Shown here: positions 1-10,041 of the stretch, piece by piece
How positions within the stretch are numbered: position 1 is the first letter of the stretch
Layout of the letters: each line of letters begins with the position of its first letter
Assembly: GCA_946479855.1 (NCBI GenBank)
Contig: CAMLHL010000034.1
Span: 1-30,327, forward strand
Direction: 5' to 3'
Length of the DNA stretch: 30,327 nt
Origin: an uncultured Pseudomonadota bacterium
GTDB lineage: Bacteria > Pseudomonadota > Gammaproteobacteria > Burkholderiales > Rhodocyclaceae
Made by a program: the position numbers and the translations under genes
Notes under the pieces: generated by a model
Told to the model about the DNA's origin: nothing
Database searches by the model: none
Seen by the model: the letters and a program-made list of their open reading frames with translations, nothing else

Positions 1-8
1 ATATAGGC

Positions 9-1847
9 ATGGAAGAATTCATCGGCAAACTCTGGCATAACTGGGTCACCAAGGCAGCTGGAGCACATCATCCGCAGGCGGCAGTGAAACTCGGCGAAGT
101 CGAGAAGACGGCCGGCATCCTGTTTCGCGCCTTCGGCGGTGACGCCGGACTGAAAATTGCCGCGGCCACGGCCGAAGCCCATGGCGCACATCGCCGCTGG
201 CTGCAGCGACTGGCAGGCAGCGGCGAACGTGTCGCGCAAGCCCGGCGCGATGCCGAAACGCTGCGCCTGCCGCCGGAAATCGCCGCTTTTCCCGACAAGG
301 TGCTGAACCGTGACCTCTATCTCTGGCTCGCGGCGCAGGCCGCCTGCGATGTCGCCCCCGGCCAGCCCTGGTTTCTGCGCAACCAGCAGGCGAGCAAGGC
401 GGCGCTGGAACGCTATCCCGGACTCAAGCCACGTTACGAACGCCTGGTCGCGGCGCACATCGCCAGTCGCATTGCTCCCGAACAGTTGGCGCCGGATGAA
501 GCCGAGCAGGAAAAAGCCATTCGCCAGGCCTTGCGTTACCCTGCTACGGTCGACGGCCTGCCGCCCCTGAATTCGAGAAAATCCAATCCTCCCCAGCCGG
601 TTCTGCTCTGGCTGGTGGGCGCCGACAGTGCCGAGGCCATCCGGCTGGCCGACCCGGGCGAACAATTGCCACCGGAAGGCAGCGGCGGCGCCGAGTCAGC
701 CAAGGACGCGCACAAGGCCGAACAGGTCGAAACACCGGACAACAAGAATCCGATGTTGGCCATGTTCCGCGCCGAAAGTCTGCCGACCTGGGCTGAATAC
801 GTTCGCGTCAACCGCGCCTTCGATGAAGACGAGGACCCGAATGCCCGCAGCGCCGCCAAGGACCTCGACAAACTGTCGCTGACCCGCGATGGCGAAACCG
901 CCAAGTCGCGCGTCAAGTTCGACCTCGACCTGCCCTCGGCGGCCGAGGACGACACACCGATCGGTCCCGGCATCGCCCTCCCCGAATGGGACTATCGCAA
1001 AGCGCTGATGCAGGAGAAGCACTGCCTGCTCCAGCCAATGATCGCCCACGATGCCGGCCGCACCGAGCTGCCAAGCGAGCTGGCCGCGACCGCCAAGAAA
1101 TTGCGCAACCAGTTCGCCGCCCTCGCTCCACAACGACGCTGGTTGAAAGGCCAGCAGGAAGGCGCTGAGCTTGACGTCGATTCCTGCGTGCGCAACCATG
1201 CCGACCGCGCCTCCGGCCACACCCCGGAAGCCGGCGCCTATCTCGCCCAGGCTCGCTGCGAGCGCGATCTCGCCTGCCTGTTGCTGGCGGACCTGTCGAT
1301 GTCCACCGATGCGCCGATCTCCGACTCACACCGCATCGTCGACGTCATCCGCGACTCGCTTCTGCTTTTTTCCGAGGCCCTGACGGCCACCGGTGACCGT
1401 TTTGGCATCTACGGCTTCTCGTCGCTACGTCGCCAGAACATCCGCTTCCACCTGCTCAAGGATTTTTCGGGACGCTACGATGCCGCCGTGCGTGGCCGCA
1501 TCATGGCCATCAAACCAGGCTACTACACGCGCATGGGCGCCGCCATCCGTCAGGCTGCGAACATTCTTGCCGAGCAGCCGGCCAGTCGTCGCCTGCTCCT
1601 GATCATCACCGACGGCAAGCCGAACGATCTGGACATCTACGACTCACGCTACGGCATCGAAGACACCCGGATGGCGGTCCATGAGGCCCGGCGCCTGGGC
1701 CTGACCCCGTTCTGCGTGACGATCGATCGCGAAGCCGGTGCCTACCTGCCCTACCTGTTCGGCCCGGCCGGGTTCTGCGTGATCCGCAAACCGGAAGATC
1801 TGCCGCAGCGCCTGCCTTTGCTCTATGTGCAGCTAACCCGCCACTAA
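9..1847 (+). CDS. norD: NorD-like nitric oxide reductase activation protein (VWA domain)
   Basis: A 612-residue protein with a long, mostly helical N-terminal region and a C-terminal von Willebrand factor A domain (about residues 420-605). The metal-ion-dependent adhesion site reads D428-L-S-M-S432, followed by a TRMG segment and an IITDGKPND strand, as in NorD/CbbO-type proteins. NorD is known to be needed for assembly or activation of the NorCB nitric oxide reductase, working with the MoxR-type ATPase NorQ. NorQ and NorCB are not visible here and would be expected upstream of the left edge. An acidic linker (about residues 225-315) separates the two halves. The ATG at 9 is the first start inside the window; the frame is open to the left edge, so the true start could lie upstream. 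The family call is firm. It could in principle serve another MoxR/VWA pair, but length and C-terminus fit NorD. Confidence 0.85.
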   Translation: MEEFIGKLWHNWVTKAAGAHHPQAAVKLGEVEKTAGILFRAFGGDAGLKIAAATAEAHGAHRRWLQRLAGSGERVAQARRDAETLRLPPEIAAFPDKVLNRDLYLWLAAQAACDVAPGQPWFLRNQQASKAALERYPGLKPRYERLVAAHIASRIAPEQLAPDEAEQEKAIRQALRYPATVDGLPPLNSRKSNPPQPVLLWLVGADSAEAIRLADPGEQLPPEGSGGAESAKDAHKAEQVETPDNKNPMLAMFRAESLPTWAEYVRVNRAFDEDEDPNARSAAKDLDKLSLTRDGETAKSRVKFDLDLPSAAEDDTPIGPGIALPEWDYRKALMQEKHCLLQPMIAHDAGRTELPSELAATAKKLRNQFAALAPQRRWLKGQQEGAELDVDSCVRNHADRASGHTPEAGAYLAQARCERDLACLLLADLSMSTDAPISDSHRIVDVIRDSLLLFSEALTATGDRFGIYGFSSLRRQNIRFHLLKDFSGRYDAAVRGRIMAIKPGYYTRMGAAIRQAANILAEQPASRRLLLIITDGKPNDLDIYDSRYGIEDTRMAVHEARRLGLTPFCVTIDREAGAYLPYLFGPAGFCVIRKPEDLPQRLPLLYVQLTRH

Positions 1848-1870
1848 GTACTCCCAAAGTCGTATTGCAT

Positions 1871-1889
1871 TGGCACTAGACGAGTGCCA
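1871..1889. promoter_or_regulatory. Perfect 7-bp inverted repeat upstream of the Crp/Fnr gene
   Basis: Arms TGGCACT (1871-1877) and AGTGCCA (1883-1889) are exact reverse complements around a 5-bp spacer. The element sits between norD and the regulator gene, 33 bp before the preferred ATG. It does not match the FNR/DNR half-sites (TTGAT...ATCAA) and has no T-tract, so it is not a typical terminator. It may be an operator, possibly autoregulatory; that is inference. Confidence 0.4.
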
Positions 1890-1922
1890 CCATCGGCCGT
1901 CCCCGTTTTGGCACCATCGATC

Positions 1923-2618
1923 ATGCACGGCACTCCCCCGATCAACATCGAAGCACTCCTGACTCACATCCCGCTGTTCAACGGATTGGCTCCGGAGGAA
2001 ATCACCCGCATCGCCCGGGGGACCCGCGAAATTCACGCCAACAAGGGTGAAATCCTGTTCCACAAGGGCGATCCGTGCAACGGCTTTCACCTGCTGGTCT
2101 ACGGGCAGATCAAGCTTGCCTTCACCTCTTCGCAGGGCAGCGAAAAAGTGGTTGAAATCATCAGCCAGGGCCAGAGTTTCGGTGAAGCGGTGATGTTCAT
2201 GGAGAAGCCATACATCGTCTTTGCCCAGGCGCTGACAGATTCGCTGTTATTGCACATTTCCAAGGCTGCGGTTTTCGAGGAACTGCAGCGCGACCACAAT
2301 CTCTGCCGCAAAATGCTGGCTGGCATGGCCATGCGCCTGCATCAACTGATGAACGATGTCGAATCCTATTCGCTGCACTCCGGCAAGCAGCGCATCATCG
2401 GCTACCTGCTGCGCGAACTGCCGGAAGCCGACCATGCAGGCATCAATGTTGCCGTGACCCTGCCGACCAACAAGGGAGTCATCGCCTCCCGGCTCAACCT
2501 AACCCAGGAACATTTCTCGCGCATCCTGCACGAATTGACCGAGCTAGGCCTGATTGTCGTCGAGGGACGCAAGATTCATATTCCCAACGCCACCAGACTC
2601 CGCAAGCACGAAAGCTGA
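1923..2618 (+). CDS. Crp/Fnr family transcriptional regulator, DNR/NnrR-like
   Basis: A 231-residue protein with an N-terminal cyclic-nucleotide-binding-like beta-roll (about residues 10-125, containing GQIKLAF and GQSFGEAVMF), a long dimerisation helix (RLHQLMNDVESYS), and a C-terminal winged helix-turn-helix (about 165-220; VIASRLNLTQEHFSRIL is the recognition region). The N-terminal cysteine cluster that binds 4Fe-4S in FNR is absent, so it is not a classical oxygen-sensing FNR. Its position just after norD suggests a regulator of denitrification of the DNR/NnrR kind, which respond to nitric oxide; this is inference from context. The start is uncertain: ATG 1923 was chosen because an in-frame GTG at 1884 lies inside the inverted repeat and would add 13 unlikely residues. 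Neither has a strong ribosome binding site. A strong terminator follows. Confidence 0.8.
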   Translation: MHGTPPINIEALLTHIPLFNGLAPEEITRIARGTREIHANKGEILFHKGDPCNGFHLLVYGQIKLAFTSSQGSEKVVEIISQGQSFGEAVMFMEKPYIVFAQALTDSLLLHISKAAVFEELQRDHNLCRKMLAGMAMRLHQLMNDVESYSLHSGKQRIIGYLLRELPEADHAGINVAVTLPTNKGVIASRLNLTQEHFSRILHELTELGLIVVEGRKIHIPNATRLRKHES

Positions 2619-2654
2619 CGAGTGGCTGCCGGAACTGGCGAGGAAATAAAAAAA

Positions 2655-2676
2655 GGCGGCCACGGCCGCCTTTTTT
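2655..2676. terminator. Rho-independent terminator, probably bidirectional
   Basis: Stem GGCGGCC (2655-2661) and GGCCGCC (2664-2670), preceded by an A-run and followed by a T-run. It lies between the convergent ends of the Crp/Fnr gene (plus) and hppA (minus) and can serve both strands. Confidence 0.9.
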
Positions 2677-2694
2677 AGCTTATTGCACAAAAGG

Positions 2695-4761
2695 TCAGGC
2701 GATCAACGGAACGATCAACAGGGCTACCAGATTGATGATCTTGATCAGCGGGTTAACAGCCGGCCCCGCCGTATCCTTGTAGGGGTCACCCACCGTATCG
2801 CCAGTCACGGCCGCCTTGTGGGCGTCCGAGCCCTTGCCACCGAAATGGCCGTCTTCGATGTATTTCTTGGCGTTGTCCCAGGCACCGCCCCCCGTCGTCA
2901 TCGAAATGGCGACGAACAGGCCGGTCACGATAGTGCCGACCAGCAGGCCGCCAAGGGCGACCGGGCCAAGTGCCAGACCGACCACGATCGGCACAGCTAC
3001 CGGCAGGATCGAAGGAATCATCATTTCCTTGATCGCCGCCACAGTCAGCATATCGACGGCCCGTGAATAGTCGGGCTTGGCCGTCCCTTCCATGATGCCA
3101 GGAATTTCCTTGAACTGGCGACGGACCTCAACGACCACGGCACCGGCAGACCGGCCGACCGCTTCCATGGCCATGGCACCGAAAAGGAAGGGAATCAGGC
3201 CGCCGATGAAGAGGCCGATGATCACCAGGTGATTGGAGAGGTCGAAGGTAAAGACCTTGCCGGAAACCGCCTCCAAACCGTGCGTGTAGTCGGCGAACAG
3301 CACCAGGGCCGCCAGACCGGCGGAACCGATGGCATAACCCTTGGTGACCGCCTTGGTAGTGTTGCCGACCGCATCCAGCGGATCGGTGACGTTGCGCACA
3401 TCCTTGGGCAATTCGGCCATTTCGGCAATACCACCGGCGTTGTCGGTGATCGGGCCATAGGCATCCAGAGCGACAACGATACCAGCCATCGACAGCATGG
3501 AGGTCGCGGCAATGGCGATGCCGAACAGCCCTCCCAGGGCAAAAGCGGCATAGATCGCGATACACACGGAAATCACCGGCAGTGCGGTCGCTTTCATCGA
3601 GACACCGATACCGGCAATGATATTGGTGGCGTGACCGGTCTGGCAGGCAGCAGCGACGTGCTTGACCGGCGCAAAATCGGTGCCGGTGTAGTACTCGGTG
3701 ATCCAGACCAGCGCCGCAGTCAGCACGAGACCGACAACCGAGCAGCCGAACATGGTCATGGTATTGATCACCGTACCATCGGCCAGTGTCGCCCCGGCAC
3801 CAATCAGCCAGGAAGTCACCGGATAGTAGAAGATCAGGGCCAGCACCCCGGCGACGATCAGACCACGATACAGCGCCGCCATGATCTTGCCACCTTCGGT
3901 CGCCTTGACGAAGTAGCAGCCGACGATGGAAGCGATGATCGAGACGCCACCCAGCGCCAGCGGGTAGAGCACCAGATTTTCGCCGAGACCGGTCGCCGTC
4001 TTGATGATCAGCGCTGCCAGCACCATGGTTGCCACCACAGTCACGGCGTAGGTCTCGAACAGGTCGGCGGCCATCCCGGCGCAGTCGCCGACGTTGTCGC
4101 CGACGTTGTCGGCGATCACTGCCGGATTGCGCGGGTCGTCCTCGGGAATGCCGGCCTCGACCTTGCCGACCAGGTCGGCACCAACATCGGCGCCCTTGGT
4201 GAAGATGCCACCGCCAAGACGGGCGAAGATGGAAATCAGCGATGAACCAAAAGCCAGACCAACCAGCGGTTCGATGACATGGTGCAGATCGGCACCGGCG
4301 CCATTGATCGACTTGAGAAAGGCAAAGTAACCTGCGACGCCGATCAGACCGAGACCGACCACCAGCATGCCGGTAATCGCCCCGCCCTTGAAGGCGACGT
4401 CAAGCGCCGGGGCAATGCCGCCACGCGCCGCTTCGGCCGTACGGACGTTGGCCCGTACCGAGACATTCATGCCGATAAAGCCGGCCGCGCCGGAAAGCAC
4501 GGCGCCGATCAGGAAACCCAATGCGGTCAGCCAGCCAAGCTTGGGAACAAAGCCGATGACGAGGAAGAGAACGATGCCGACCATGGCGATGGTCTTGTAT
4601 TGCCGGCTCAGGTACGCTTCCGCCCCCTCCTGGATGGCTTTGGCGATTTGCTGCATACGCTCGTTGCCGGCAGGCAACGCGAGGATCTGTCGACTGGAAA
4701 TCCAGCCATACAGGACTGCCAACACGGCGCAACCAAGCGCCAGTAACAACGCTGTACTCAT
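2695..4761 (-). CDS. hppA: Membrane-bound proton-translocating pyrophosphatase
   Basis: A 688-residue, very hydrophobic protein of the membrane pyrophosphatase family, with many membrane helices. It hydrolyses PPi and pumps ions across the cytoplasmic membrane. The substrate and Mg-binding segment is intact around residues 207-232 ([20 protein letters not shown]), and a second acidic motif ([12 protein letters not shown]) lies near 433-444. The motif GNTTK470-A-V-T473 carries the lysine and threonine that, in studied family members, replace the residues needed for K+ activation. A K+-independent H+ pump is therefore predicted; ion specificity has not been tested. ATG 4761 was chosen because a strong AAGGAGGGGG ribosome site precedes it; an upstream in-frame start would add eight residues. 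It lies 28 bp after the PPi-dependent phosphofructokinase gene and is probably cotranscribed with it. Confidence 0.95.
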   Translation of the reverse strand: MSTALLLALGCAVLAVLYGWISSRQILALPAGNERMQQIAKAIQEGAEAYLSRQYKTIAMVGIVLFLVIGFVPKLGWLTALGFLIGAVLSGAAGFIGMNVSVRANVRTAEAARGGIAPALDVAFKGGAITGMLVVGLGLIGVAGYFAFLKSINGAGADLHHVIEPLVGLAFGSSLISIFARLGGGIFTKGADVGADLVGKVEAGIPEDDPRNPAVIADNVGDNVGDCAGMAADLFETYAVTVVATMVLAALIIKTATGLGENLVLYPLALGGVSIIASIVGCYFVKATEGGKIMAALYRGLIVAGVLALIFYYPVTSWLIGAGATLADGTVINTMTMFGCSVVGLVLTAALVWITEYYTGTDFAPVKHVAAACQTGHATNIIAGIGVSMKATALPVISVCIAIYAAFALGGLFGIAIAATSMLSMAGIVVALDAYGPITDNAGGIAEMAELPKDVRNVTDPLDAVGNTTKAVTKGYAIGSAGLAALVLFADYTHGLEAVSGKVFTFDLSNHLVIIGLFIGGLIPFLFGAMAMEAVGRSAGAVVVEVRRQFKEIPGIMEGTAKPDYSRAVDMLTVAAIKEMMIPSILPVAVPIVVGLALGPVALGGLLVGTIVTGLFVAISMTTGGGAWDNAKKYIEDGHFGGKGSDAHKAAVTGDTVGDPYKDTAGPAVNPLIKIINLVALLIVPLIA

Positions 4762-4789
4762 TACTCCCCCTCCTTGGTTAACCACAAAA

Positions 4790-6049
4790 TCAGATGATGA
4801 ATGTCTCCAGTTTCTTGGTTACGGCAATGTTCTTCAAGCGGACGTAATCCGGCAGGCCGTTGCGATATGGCGGCGGTTCTTCACCCTCGATCAATGGCTG
4901 AAGATAGGCCCGGCACGCGTCGGTAATGTGGAAACCGTCCGGCGAAATGAATTCGGGTGGCATCTTGCGCTCGACATTGGCGATTTCGGCCAGCGGCGCA
5001 TCGCCGATCTCCCAGCGATAAGGCGCATCGGCCAGACGACGGATGGTCGCCATGACCGCGTTTTTACCCTGCAAGGCAAGGTCGACCGCAGCGATGCCCA
5101 GGGCGTGCGCCTGGTCGAGATCGGTCTTCGATGCCAGATGGCGGGCCGAACGCTGCAGGTAATCGGCCAGTGCCCAGTGATACTTGTAACCCAGCTTATC
5201 CTTGATCAGCTGCGCGACGATCTGGCCAACACCGCCCAGTTGCGAATGCCCGAAGGCATCCTTGCTACCCGACTCGGCGATCAGGTTGCCGGCGGCATCG
5301 GACAAGCCTTCGGAAACGGCGACTGTACAATAGCCATATTGCTTGACGCATTCATCGACGCGCGCCAAAAAGCGCTCGGGATCGAAAGGTACTTCCGGAA
5401 ATAGCAGGATGTGCGGCGGTTCGCCGACGCTCTCGGAAGCCAGCCCGCAGGCGGCGGTGATCCAACCGGCGTGACGGCCCATCACCTCGAGGACGAATAT
5501 CTTGGTCGACGTACGGGCCATCGAGGCCACATCGTAGCCAGCCTCGCGGATCGAGGTCGCGACATACTTGGCGACCGACCCGAAACCCGGGCAGCAATCG
5601 GTATGCGGCAAATCGTTATCGACAGTCTTCGGGACGCCCACGCAAACGACCGGATAACCCATCTTCTCGGCAATCTGCGACACCTTCCAGGCGGTATCCA
5701 TGGAATCGTTGCCACCGTTGTAGAAGAAGTAACCGATGTCGTGCGCCTTGAACACCTCGATCAGGCGTTCGTACTGCGCCTGGTGCTGCTCCAGGCTTTT
5801 CAGCTTGTAGCGGCAGGAGCCGAAGGCGCCGCCCGGCGTGTGGCGCAGGCGGGCAATATCCGCGTCGGATTCGAGGCTGGTGTCGATCAGGTCTTCGGTC
5901 AGGGCGCCGATGATCCCGTCGCGCCCGGCGAAGACTTTCCCGATTTTTTCGGGATGCCGGCGTGCTTCCTGGATCAGGCCGCACGCCGTGGCGTTGATAA
6001 CGGCGGTAACGCCTCCCGACTGCGCGTAGAAGGCATTTTTCGCCGCCAT
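4790..6049 (-). CDS. pfp: Pyrophosphate-dependent 6-phosphofructokinase
   Basis: A 419-residue phosphofructokinase-family enzyme that reversibly converts fructose 6-phosphate and PPi to fructose 1,6-bisphosphate and phosphate. The phosphoryl-donor site reads GGNDS (112-116), with Asp at the position where ATP-dependent enzymes have Gly. The catalytic loop reads PKTVDND (140-146), with Lys replacing Gly. These two changes are the known signature for PPi rather than ATP use. An MGRHAGW segment contributes the sugar-phosphate site. The gene is 10 bp downstream of adk and 28 bp upstream of hppA. A reversible PPi-linked glycolytic step is thus encoded next to a PPi-driven ion pump. No separate promoter was evident. 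Confidence 0.93.
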   Translation of the reverse strand: MAAKNAFYAQSGGVTAVINATACGLIQEARRHPEKIGKVFAGRDGIIGALTEDLIDTSLESDADIARLRHTPGGAFGSCRYKLKSLEQHQAQYERLIEVFKAHDIGYFFYNGGNDSMDTAWKVSQIAEKMGYPVVCVGVPKTVDNDLPHTDCCPGFGSVAKYVATSIREAGYDVASMARTSTKIFVLEVMGRHAGWITAACGLASESVGEPPHILLFPEVPFDPERFLARVDECVKQYGYCTVAVSEGLSDAAGNLIAESGSKDAFGHSQLGGVGQIVAQLIKDKLGYKYHWALADYLQRSARHLASKTDLDQAHALGIAAVDLALQGKNAVMATIRRLADAPYRWEIGDAPLAEIANVERKMPPEFISPDGFHITDACRAYLQPLIEGEEPPPYRNGLPDYVRLKNIAVTKKLETFII

Positions 6050-6059
6050 CTATCGCTCC

Positions 6060-6734
<675 letters not shown>

Positions 6735-6800
6735 CTAAGAAATTCTTGTTATCGGCTTCAGTATTGGCCGTTCTCTAGGAGCGGAAAATTACTCGCTATT

Positions 6801-7574
6801 TCAGGTACGGTCAAACAGTTTGCGCATCCGCTCGGCATCTTCGGGCGTATCGACACCGGGCGCCGGCGCCGCATCGATCAGCGCCACGCTGATCCGGTAA
6901 CCGTGCCACAGGGCGCGCAATTGTTCGAGCGATTCGAAGTGTTCGGTGGGTGCCACGGTCAGCCCGGCGTAGGCCTGCAAAAAGCTGGCCCGGTAGGCAT
7001 ACAGGCCAACATGGCGATAGGCCGGAAAATTGGCCGGCAGGGTTTCGCCGCCTGCCTCTTTGGCAAAATGGTCGCGAGCATAGGGGATCGGCGCGCGGGA
7101 AAAATAGGCGGCATCGCCATCGGCCCGGCAAACCACCTTGACGACGTTCGGATTGAAGAAATCCGCCGCCTCGGTGATCGGATGCGCCACCGTCGCGATG
7201 TCGGCACCGCTGGCAGCCAGCTGGCGCGCGGTCTGGAGGATCATTTCCGGCTCGATCAGCGGTTCGTCGCCCTGCACATTGACGATGATGGTATCGCTGC
7301 CCCAGCCGCGCTGCTCGACGACCTCGGCCAGGCGGTCGGTGCCGGTGGCGTGGTCGCTGCGCGTCATCAGGGCGGCGACTTCATGCGCCTCGGCCGCGGC
7401 ACGGACTTCCGGATGGTCGGTCGCCACCCAGATTTCCTCGGCCCCCGTCAGACGCGCCCGCTCGGCCACCCGAACAACCATCGGCTTGCCGCCGAGATCG
7501 AGCAAGGGCTTCGCCGGCAACCGGGTCGATGCGTAACGGGCCGGAATGACGACCTTGAAGGCGAGACCGGACAT
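6801..7574 (-). CDS. kdsB: 3-deoxy-manno-octulosonate cytidylyltransferase (CMP-KDO synthetase)
   Basis: A 257-residue nucleotidyltransferase that activates KDO with CTP to give CMP-KDO for the lipopolysaccharide inner core. The N-terminal CTP-binding motif [15 protein letters not shown] (about residues 10-24), the NVQGDEPLI motif that coordinates Mg, and the [10 protein letters not shown] segment are all typical of KdsB. It starts 3 bp after the stop of the Trm112-like gene (TAAGTAATG), so translation is probably coupled. It lies in the lpxK-Trm112-kdsB arrangement known from many Gram-negative genomes. Confidence 0.96.
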   Translation of the reverse strand: MSGLAFKVVIPARYASTRLPAKPLLDLGGKPMVVRVAERARLTGAEEIWVATDHPEVRAAAEAHEVAALMTRSDHATGTDRLAEVVEQRGWGSDTIIVNVQGDEPLIEPEMILQTARQLAASGADIATVAHPITEAADFFNPNVVKVVCRADGDAAYFSRAPIPYARDHFAKEAGGETLPANFPAYRHVGLYAYRASFLQAYAGLTVAPTEHFESLEQLRALWHGYRISVALIDAAPAPGVDTPEDAERMRKLFDRT

Positions 7575-7577
7575 TAC

Positions 7578-7754
7578 TTACTGCCCGTCCGCCGTCAACT
7601 GGCGCGCCTCATCCTCGAGCATGATCGGGATGTCGTCACGGATCGGAAAAGCCAGTTTGCACGGCTTGCAGACCAGTTCTTTTTCGGCCTTGCGGTGTTC
7701 GAGATTGCCCTTGCAAATCGGGCAGACGAGAATATCAAGCAGCCTGGCGTCCAC
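7578..7754 (-). CDS. Trm112/YcaR-family small zinc-ribbon-like protein
   Basis: A 58-residue protein starting with GTG at 7754. It begins [17 protein letters not shown] and has two CxxC pairs (CPIC and CKPC), followed by [13 protein letters not shown], the hallmark of bacterial Trm112-like proteins (UPF0434, YcaR in E. coli). The molecular role in bacteria is not well established; eukaryotic Trm112 activates methyltransferases. Its first 20 bases overlap the 3' end of lpxK, and its stop is 3 bp before kdsB. Conserved placement between lpxK and kdsB supports the call. Confidence 0.9.
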   Translation of the reverse strand: MDARLLDILVCPICKGNLEHRKAEKELVCKPCKLAFPIRDDIPIMLEDEARQLTADGQ

Positions 7755-8736
7755 GGAGTTTCTCCAAAATCAGTTCAATAAGGGCCGGCGACAGCTCGGC
7801 CTCGACGGGCAGAACCCAGGTCTCGCCCGCCGTCAGACCCGCGCATTTTACTGCATCCTTCTCGGTCATCAGCAGGATGCCATCCGCTGCAAAAGCCAGA
7901 TCAGCCGCCGAATAGCGATGGTGATCGGGAAATGGCCGCGTTTCGCAGTCCAGGCCCAGCGCTGCCAAGGTCTGGAAAAAACGTTCCGGATGGCCAATAC
8001 CGGCCAGAGCGTAAAGCCGCCCCCGGTCGCGCAGCGCCGCGGCGGAGCAGGTTTTCTGCTCGTCGTCGAGGCGATAAAACAAGGCAGGCTGCAGGCGCAT
8101 GTTGAAAATCGGGATCGATCCCAGCCCGGCGCTGCTCGCCAGATTATTGCCAATAACGGCGTCGACCGTAGCAAGACGTGCCAGCGGCTCGCGCAATGGC
8201 CCGACCGGCAGGCGCCAGCCATTCCCGACGCCGCGCGCATCAAAAACCACTAGCTCGACATCGCGGGCCAGGGCGTAATGCTGCAGACCATCATCGCAAA
8301 GCAGAACATCGACCTCCGGATGGGCGGCCAGCAGCGCCGCGCCCGCCGCTGCACGCCGGCGCCCGACCCAGACCGGGAGTCCACTGCGCCGGGCGAGCAA
8401 CAAGGGTTCATCGCCGGCATCTGCCGGCGACGAACCCGCCGTGACCGGACTGACCACATCACCGCTGCGGCCATAGCCGCGACTGACGATCCCCGGATGC
8501 AAGCCGCGCTCGCGCAACTGCAGGGCCAGCCAAAGGGTTAGCGGTGTCTTGCCGGCGCCGCCGACGATGATGTTGCCGACCACGATGACCGGGACCGGCA
8601 GGCGCTGCGGCTTGGCCAGCCGGCGATGCAGCCCGCTGAGCAAGACATAGAGTCCGGCCAGGGGCAGCAGAAACCACAACGCCGGCGTTAGCCGGCGTTG
8701 TTCGAACCATTGTCGCTGTAACCAGCGGGCGAACAT
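7735..8736 (-). CDS. lpxK: Tetraacyldisaccharide 4'-kinase
   Basis: A 333-residue membrane-associated kinase that phosphorylates the 4' position of the lipid A disaccharide precursor. The Walker A segment reads [13 protein letters not shown] (about residues 52-64), preceded by an N-terminal hydrophobic helix (about 20-38). SRGYGR and [12 protein letters not shown] motifs typical of LpxK follow. The ATG overlaps the exbD stop by one base (TGATG), so translation is coupled. The 3' end overlaps the Trm112-like gene by 20 bases. Confidence 0.96.
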   Translation of the reverse strand: MFARWLQRQWFEQRRLTPALWFLLPLAGLYVLLSGLHRRLAKPQRLPVPVIVVGNIIVGGAGKTPLTLWLALQLRERGLHPGIVSRGYGRSGDVVSPVTAGSSPADAGDEPLLLARRSGLPVWVGRRRAAAGAALLAAHPEVDVLLCDDGLQHYALARDVELVVFDARGVGNGWRLPVGPLREPLARLATVDAVIGNNLASSAGLGSIPIFNMRLQPALFYRLDDEQKTCSAAALRDRGRLYALAGIGHPERFFQTLAALGLDCETRPFPDHHRYSAADLAFAADGILLMTEKDAVKCAGLTAGETWVLPVEAELSPALIELILEKLRGRQAA

Positions 8737-9149
8737 CAGCGATTCTGGGTAGCGAAGGAAATATGCGGATAGCCGGCTGTCTGCGCCGCCTGCATGACGT
8801 CAACCACGCTTTGATGCGTCGCCTTGGCGTCGGCATTGATGACGATCAGCGGATCTTCCTTGCCGCCCGCCGCCCGGCGCAGGCCATCGGCGATGCTCTT
8901 GACATCGGTAGCGGTCAACGGTGACTTGTTGACCAGAACCTGACCGCTGGCCGTCACCGCGACATTGACCTCATTCGGCTGCTCAGCCTGCTTGCTGGCA
9001 TCGGCCGTCGGCAGGTTGATCTCCAGCCCCGAGAACTTGGCATAGGTGGTGGTCAGCATCAGGAAGATGATGATGACCAGCAACACGTCAATCATCGGAA
9101 TCAGGTTGATTTCCGGCTCTTCCCGGTTGCGGCCGCGCTGGAAATTCAT
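8736..9149 (-). CDS. exbD: ExbD/TolR family biopolymer transport protein
   Basis: About 137 residues: a short cytoplasmic N-terminus, one membrane helix (about 17-36, NLIPMIDVLLVIIIF) with the conserved transmembrane Asp (MIDVL) that carries protons in this family, and a periplasmic domain. With ExbB it forms an inner-membrane motor that uses proton-motive force to energise outer-membrane processes. ATG 9149 is preferred with GGAAG upstream; GTG 9152 directly adjacent would add one residue. No tonB was found in the window, so a Tol-like or other role cannot be excluded. Placement next to lpxK is a frequent betaproteobacterial arrangement. Confidence 0.92.
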   Translation of the reverse strand: MNFQRGRNREEPEINLIPMIDVLLVIIIFLMLTTTYAKFSGLEINLPTADASKQAEQPNEVNVAVTASGQVLVNKSPLTATDVKSIADGLRRAAGGKEDPLIVINADAKATHQSVVDVMQAAQTAGYPHISFATQNR

Positions 9150-9152
9150 CAC

Positions 9153-9758
9153 TTACTTCCGGTCGCCGTGCATGTACTCGACGAGGCGGACAGCCTGCTG
9201 CTCCATCTCGACGACGAAACCATCGACCAACGCCCGGAAATGCCGCCAGAAAATCATGCTCGGGATGGCAATCACCAGGCCAAAGCCGGTGTTGTAGAGC
9301 GCCACGGAAATACCGTGCGCCAGTTGCATCGGGTTCGCTCCTGCCGGCGACTGCGAGCCGAAAATCTCGATCATCCCGACCACCGTACCGAACAGGCCCA
9401 TCAGCGGGCTGATCGAGGCGATGGTGCCGAGCGTCGTCAGGTAGCGGTTGAGGTCGTGGGAGACCGCCGAACCGGACTCCTCGATCGATTCCTTCATGAT
9501 TTCACGCGACGCGCCGACGTTGCGCAGACCGGCCGACAACACGCGGCCGAGCGGCGAATGGCGCTCGAGCTCGTCGAGCAGCTTGTCATTGTTGGCGCCG
9601 CGCTTGAACTCGCCAACCGCCCGCTGCAGCAAGCCGGTCGGCACCACCTTGGAATGACGCAGGGCAACCAGACGCTCGATAATCAGCGCCACCGAAATGA
9701 CAGAAGCCAGCAATAACGGCCAGATGGGCCAACCGGCCGCTTGAACGATCGCAAACAC
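9153..9758 (-). CDS. exbB: MotA/TolQ/ExbB proton channel family protein
   Basis: A roughly 201-residue inner-membrane protein with an N-terminal helix (AGWPIWPLLLASVISVALIIE) and a C-terminal pair of helices carrying PLMGLFGTVVGMIE and ALYNTGFGLVIAIP, the signature of the ExbB/TolQ channel. It partners the downstream ExbD, whose start is immediately after its stop. GTG 9758 was chosen: it is preceded by AAGGA and gives the usual family N-terminus, whereas the longer open frame reaching 9893 adds a cysteine/histidine-rich stretch unlike the family and runs through the DnaA-box region. This appears to be the first gene of the run extending to hppA. Confidence 0.9.
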   Translation of the reverse strand: MFAIVQAAGWPIWPLLLASVISVALIIERLVALRHSKVVPTGLLQRAVGEFKRGANNDKLLDELERHSPLGRVLSAGLRNVGASREIMKESIEESGSAVSHDLNRYLTTLGTIASISPLMGLFGTVVGMIEIFGSQSPAGANPMQLAHGISVALYNTGFGLVIAIPSMIFWRHFRALVDGFVVEMEQQAVRLVEYMHGDRK

Positions 9759-9846
9759 GTGATGACATCCTTGGTGGAATATTAGCCCGCAATTCTGCCC
9801 TGCCCCCCGCTGCAGAGCAAGTGACGAAATGTCGCGGTTGCCGGGG

Positions 9847-9871
9847 CTTATCCCCAAAACCTGTGGATAAG
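9847..9871. promoter_or_regulatory. Inverted pair of DnaA-box-like sequences
   Basis: TTATCCCCA (9848-9856, plus) is one mismatch from the DnaA box TTATCCACA. TGTGGATAA (9862-9870) is a perfect consensus box on the minus strand. The two face each other inside a 7-bp inverted repeat (CTTATCC/GGATAAG). The following 9890-10020 is comparatively AT-rich. The element lies in the 283-bp divergent region between exbB and xseA, where no gene was found. Sequence match is direct; DnaA binding is inference. Confidence 0.5.
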
Positions 9872-10041
9872 TCTGTGAATGGAATGTCATCAACTATCCT
9901 AAACCCCACTCAGCAAAGGACTTTTCCTACTCTGCCAAAAAACAAGGCATACATTATAGATGCTTAATAATCAACCACTTAACAAAACAATCAGCTGTCA
10001 ACACTCCGCCGAAAATTTCTTCCCCGCGTTACAATCCGGCC

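Noticed and set aside
1871..1889. Sigma-54 promoter, because of TGGCAC
   Set aside because: The required TTGC-type -12 element is absent at the correct spacing; the sequence is better explained as a dyad.
3229..4245. Long plus-strand open frame antisense to hppA
   Set aside because: Composition is typical of an antisense shadow in GC-rich DNA, while hppA on the other strand is unmistakable.
9759..9893. Longer exbB frame with a Cys/His-rich N-terminus
   Set aside because: It runs through the DnaA-box dyad and precedes the normal ExbB start; GTG 9758 has AAGGA upstream.
9840..10041. Chromosomal origin
   Set aside because: Only two DnaA-box-like sites and no origin-linked genes such as dnaA, dnaN, gidA or rpmH.
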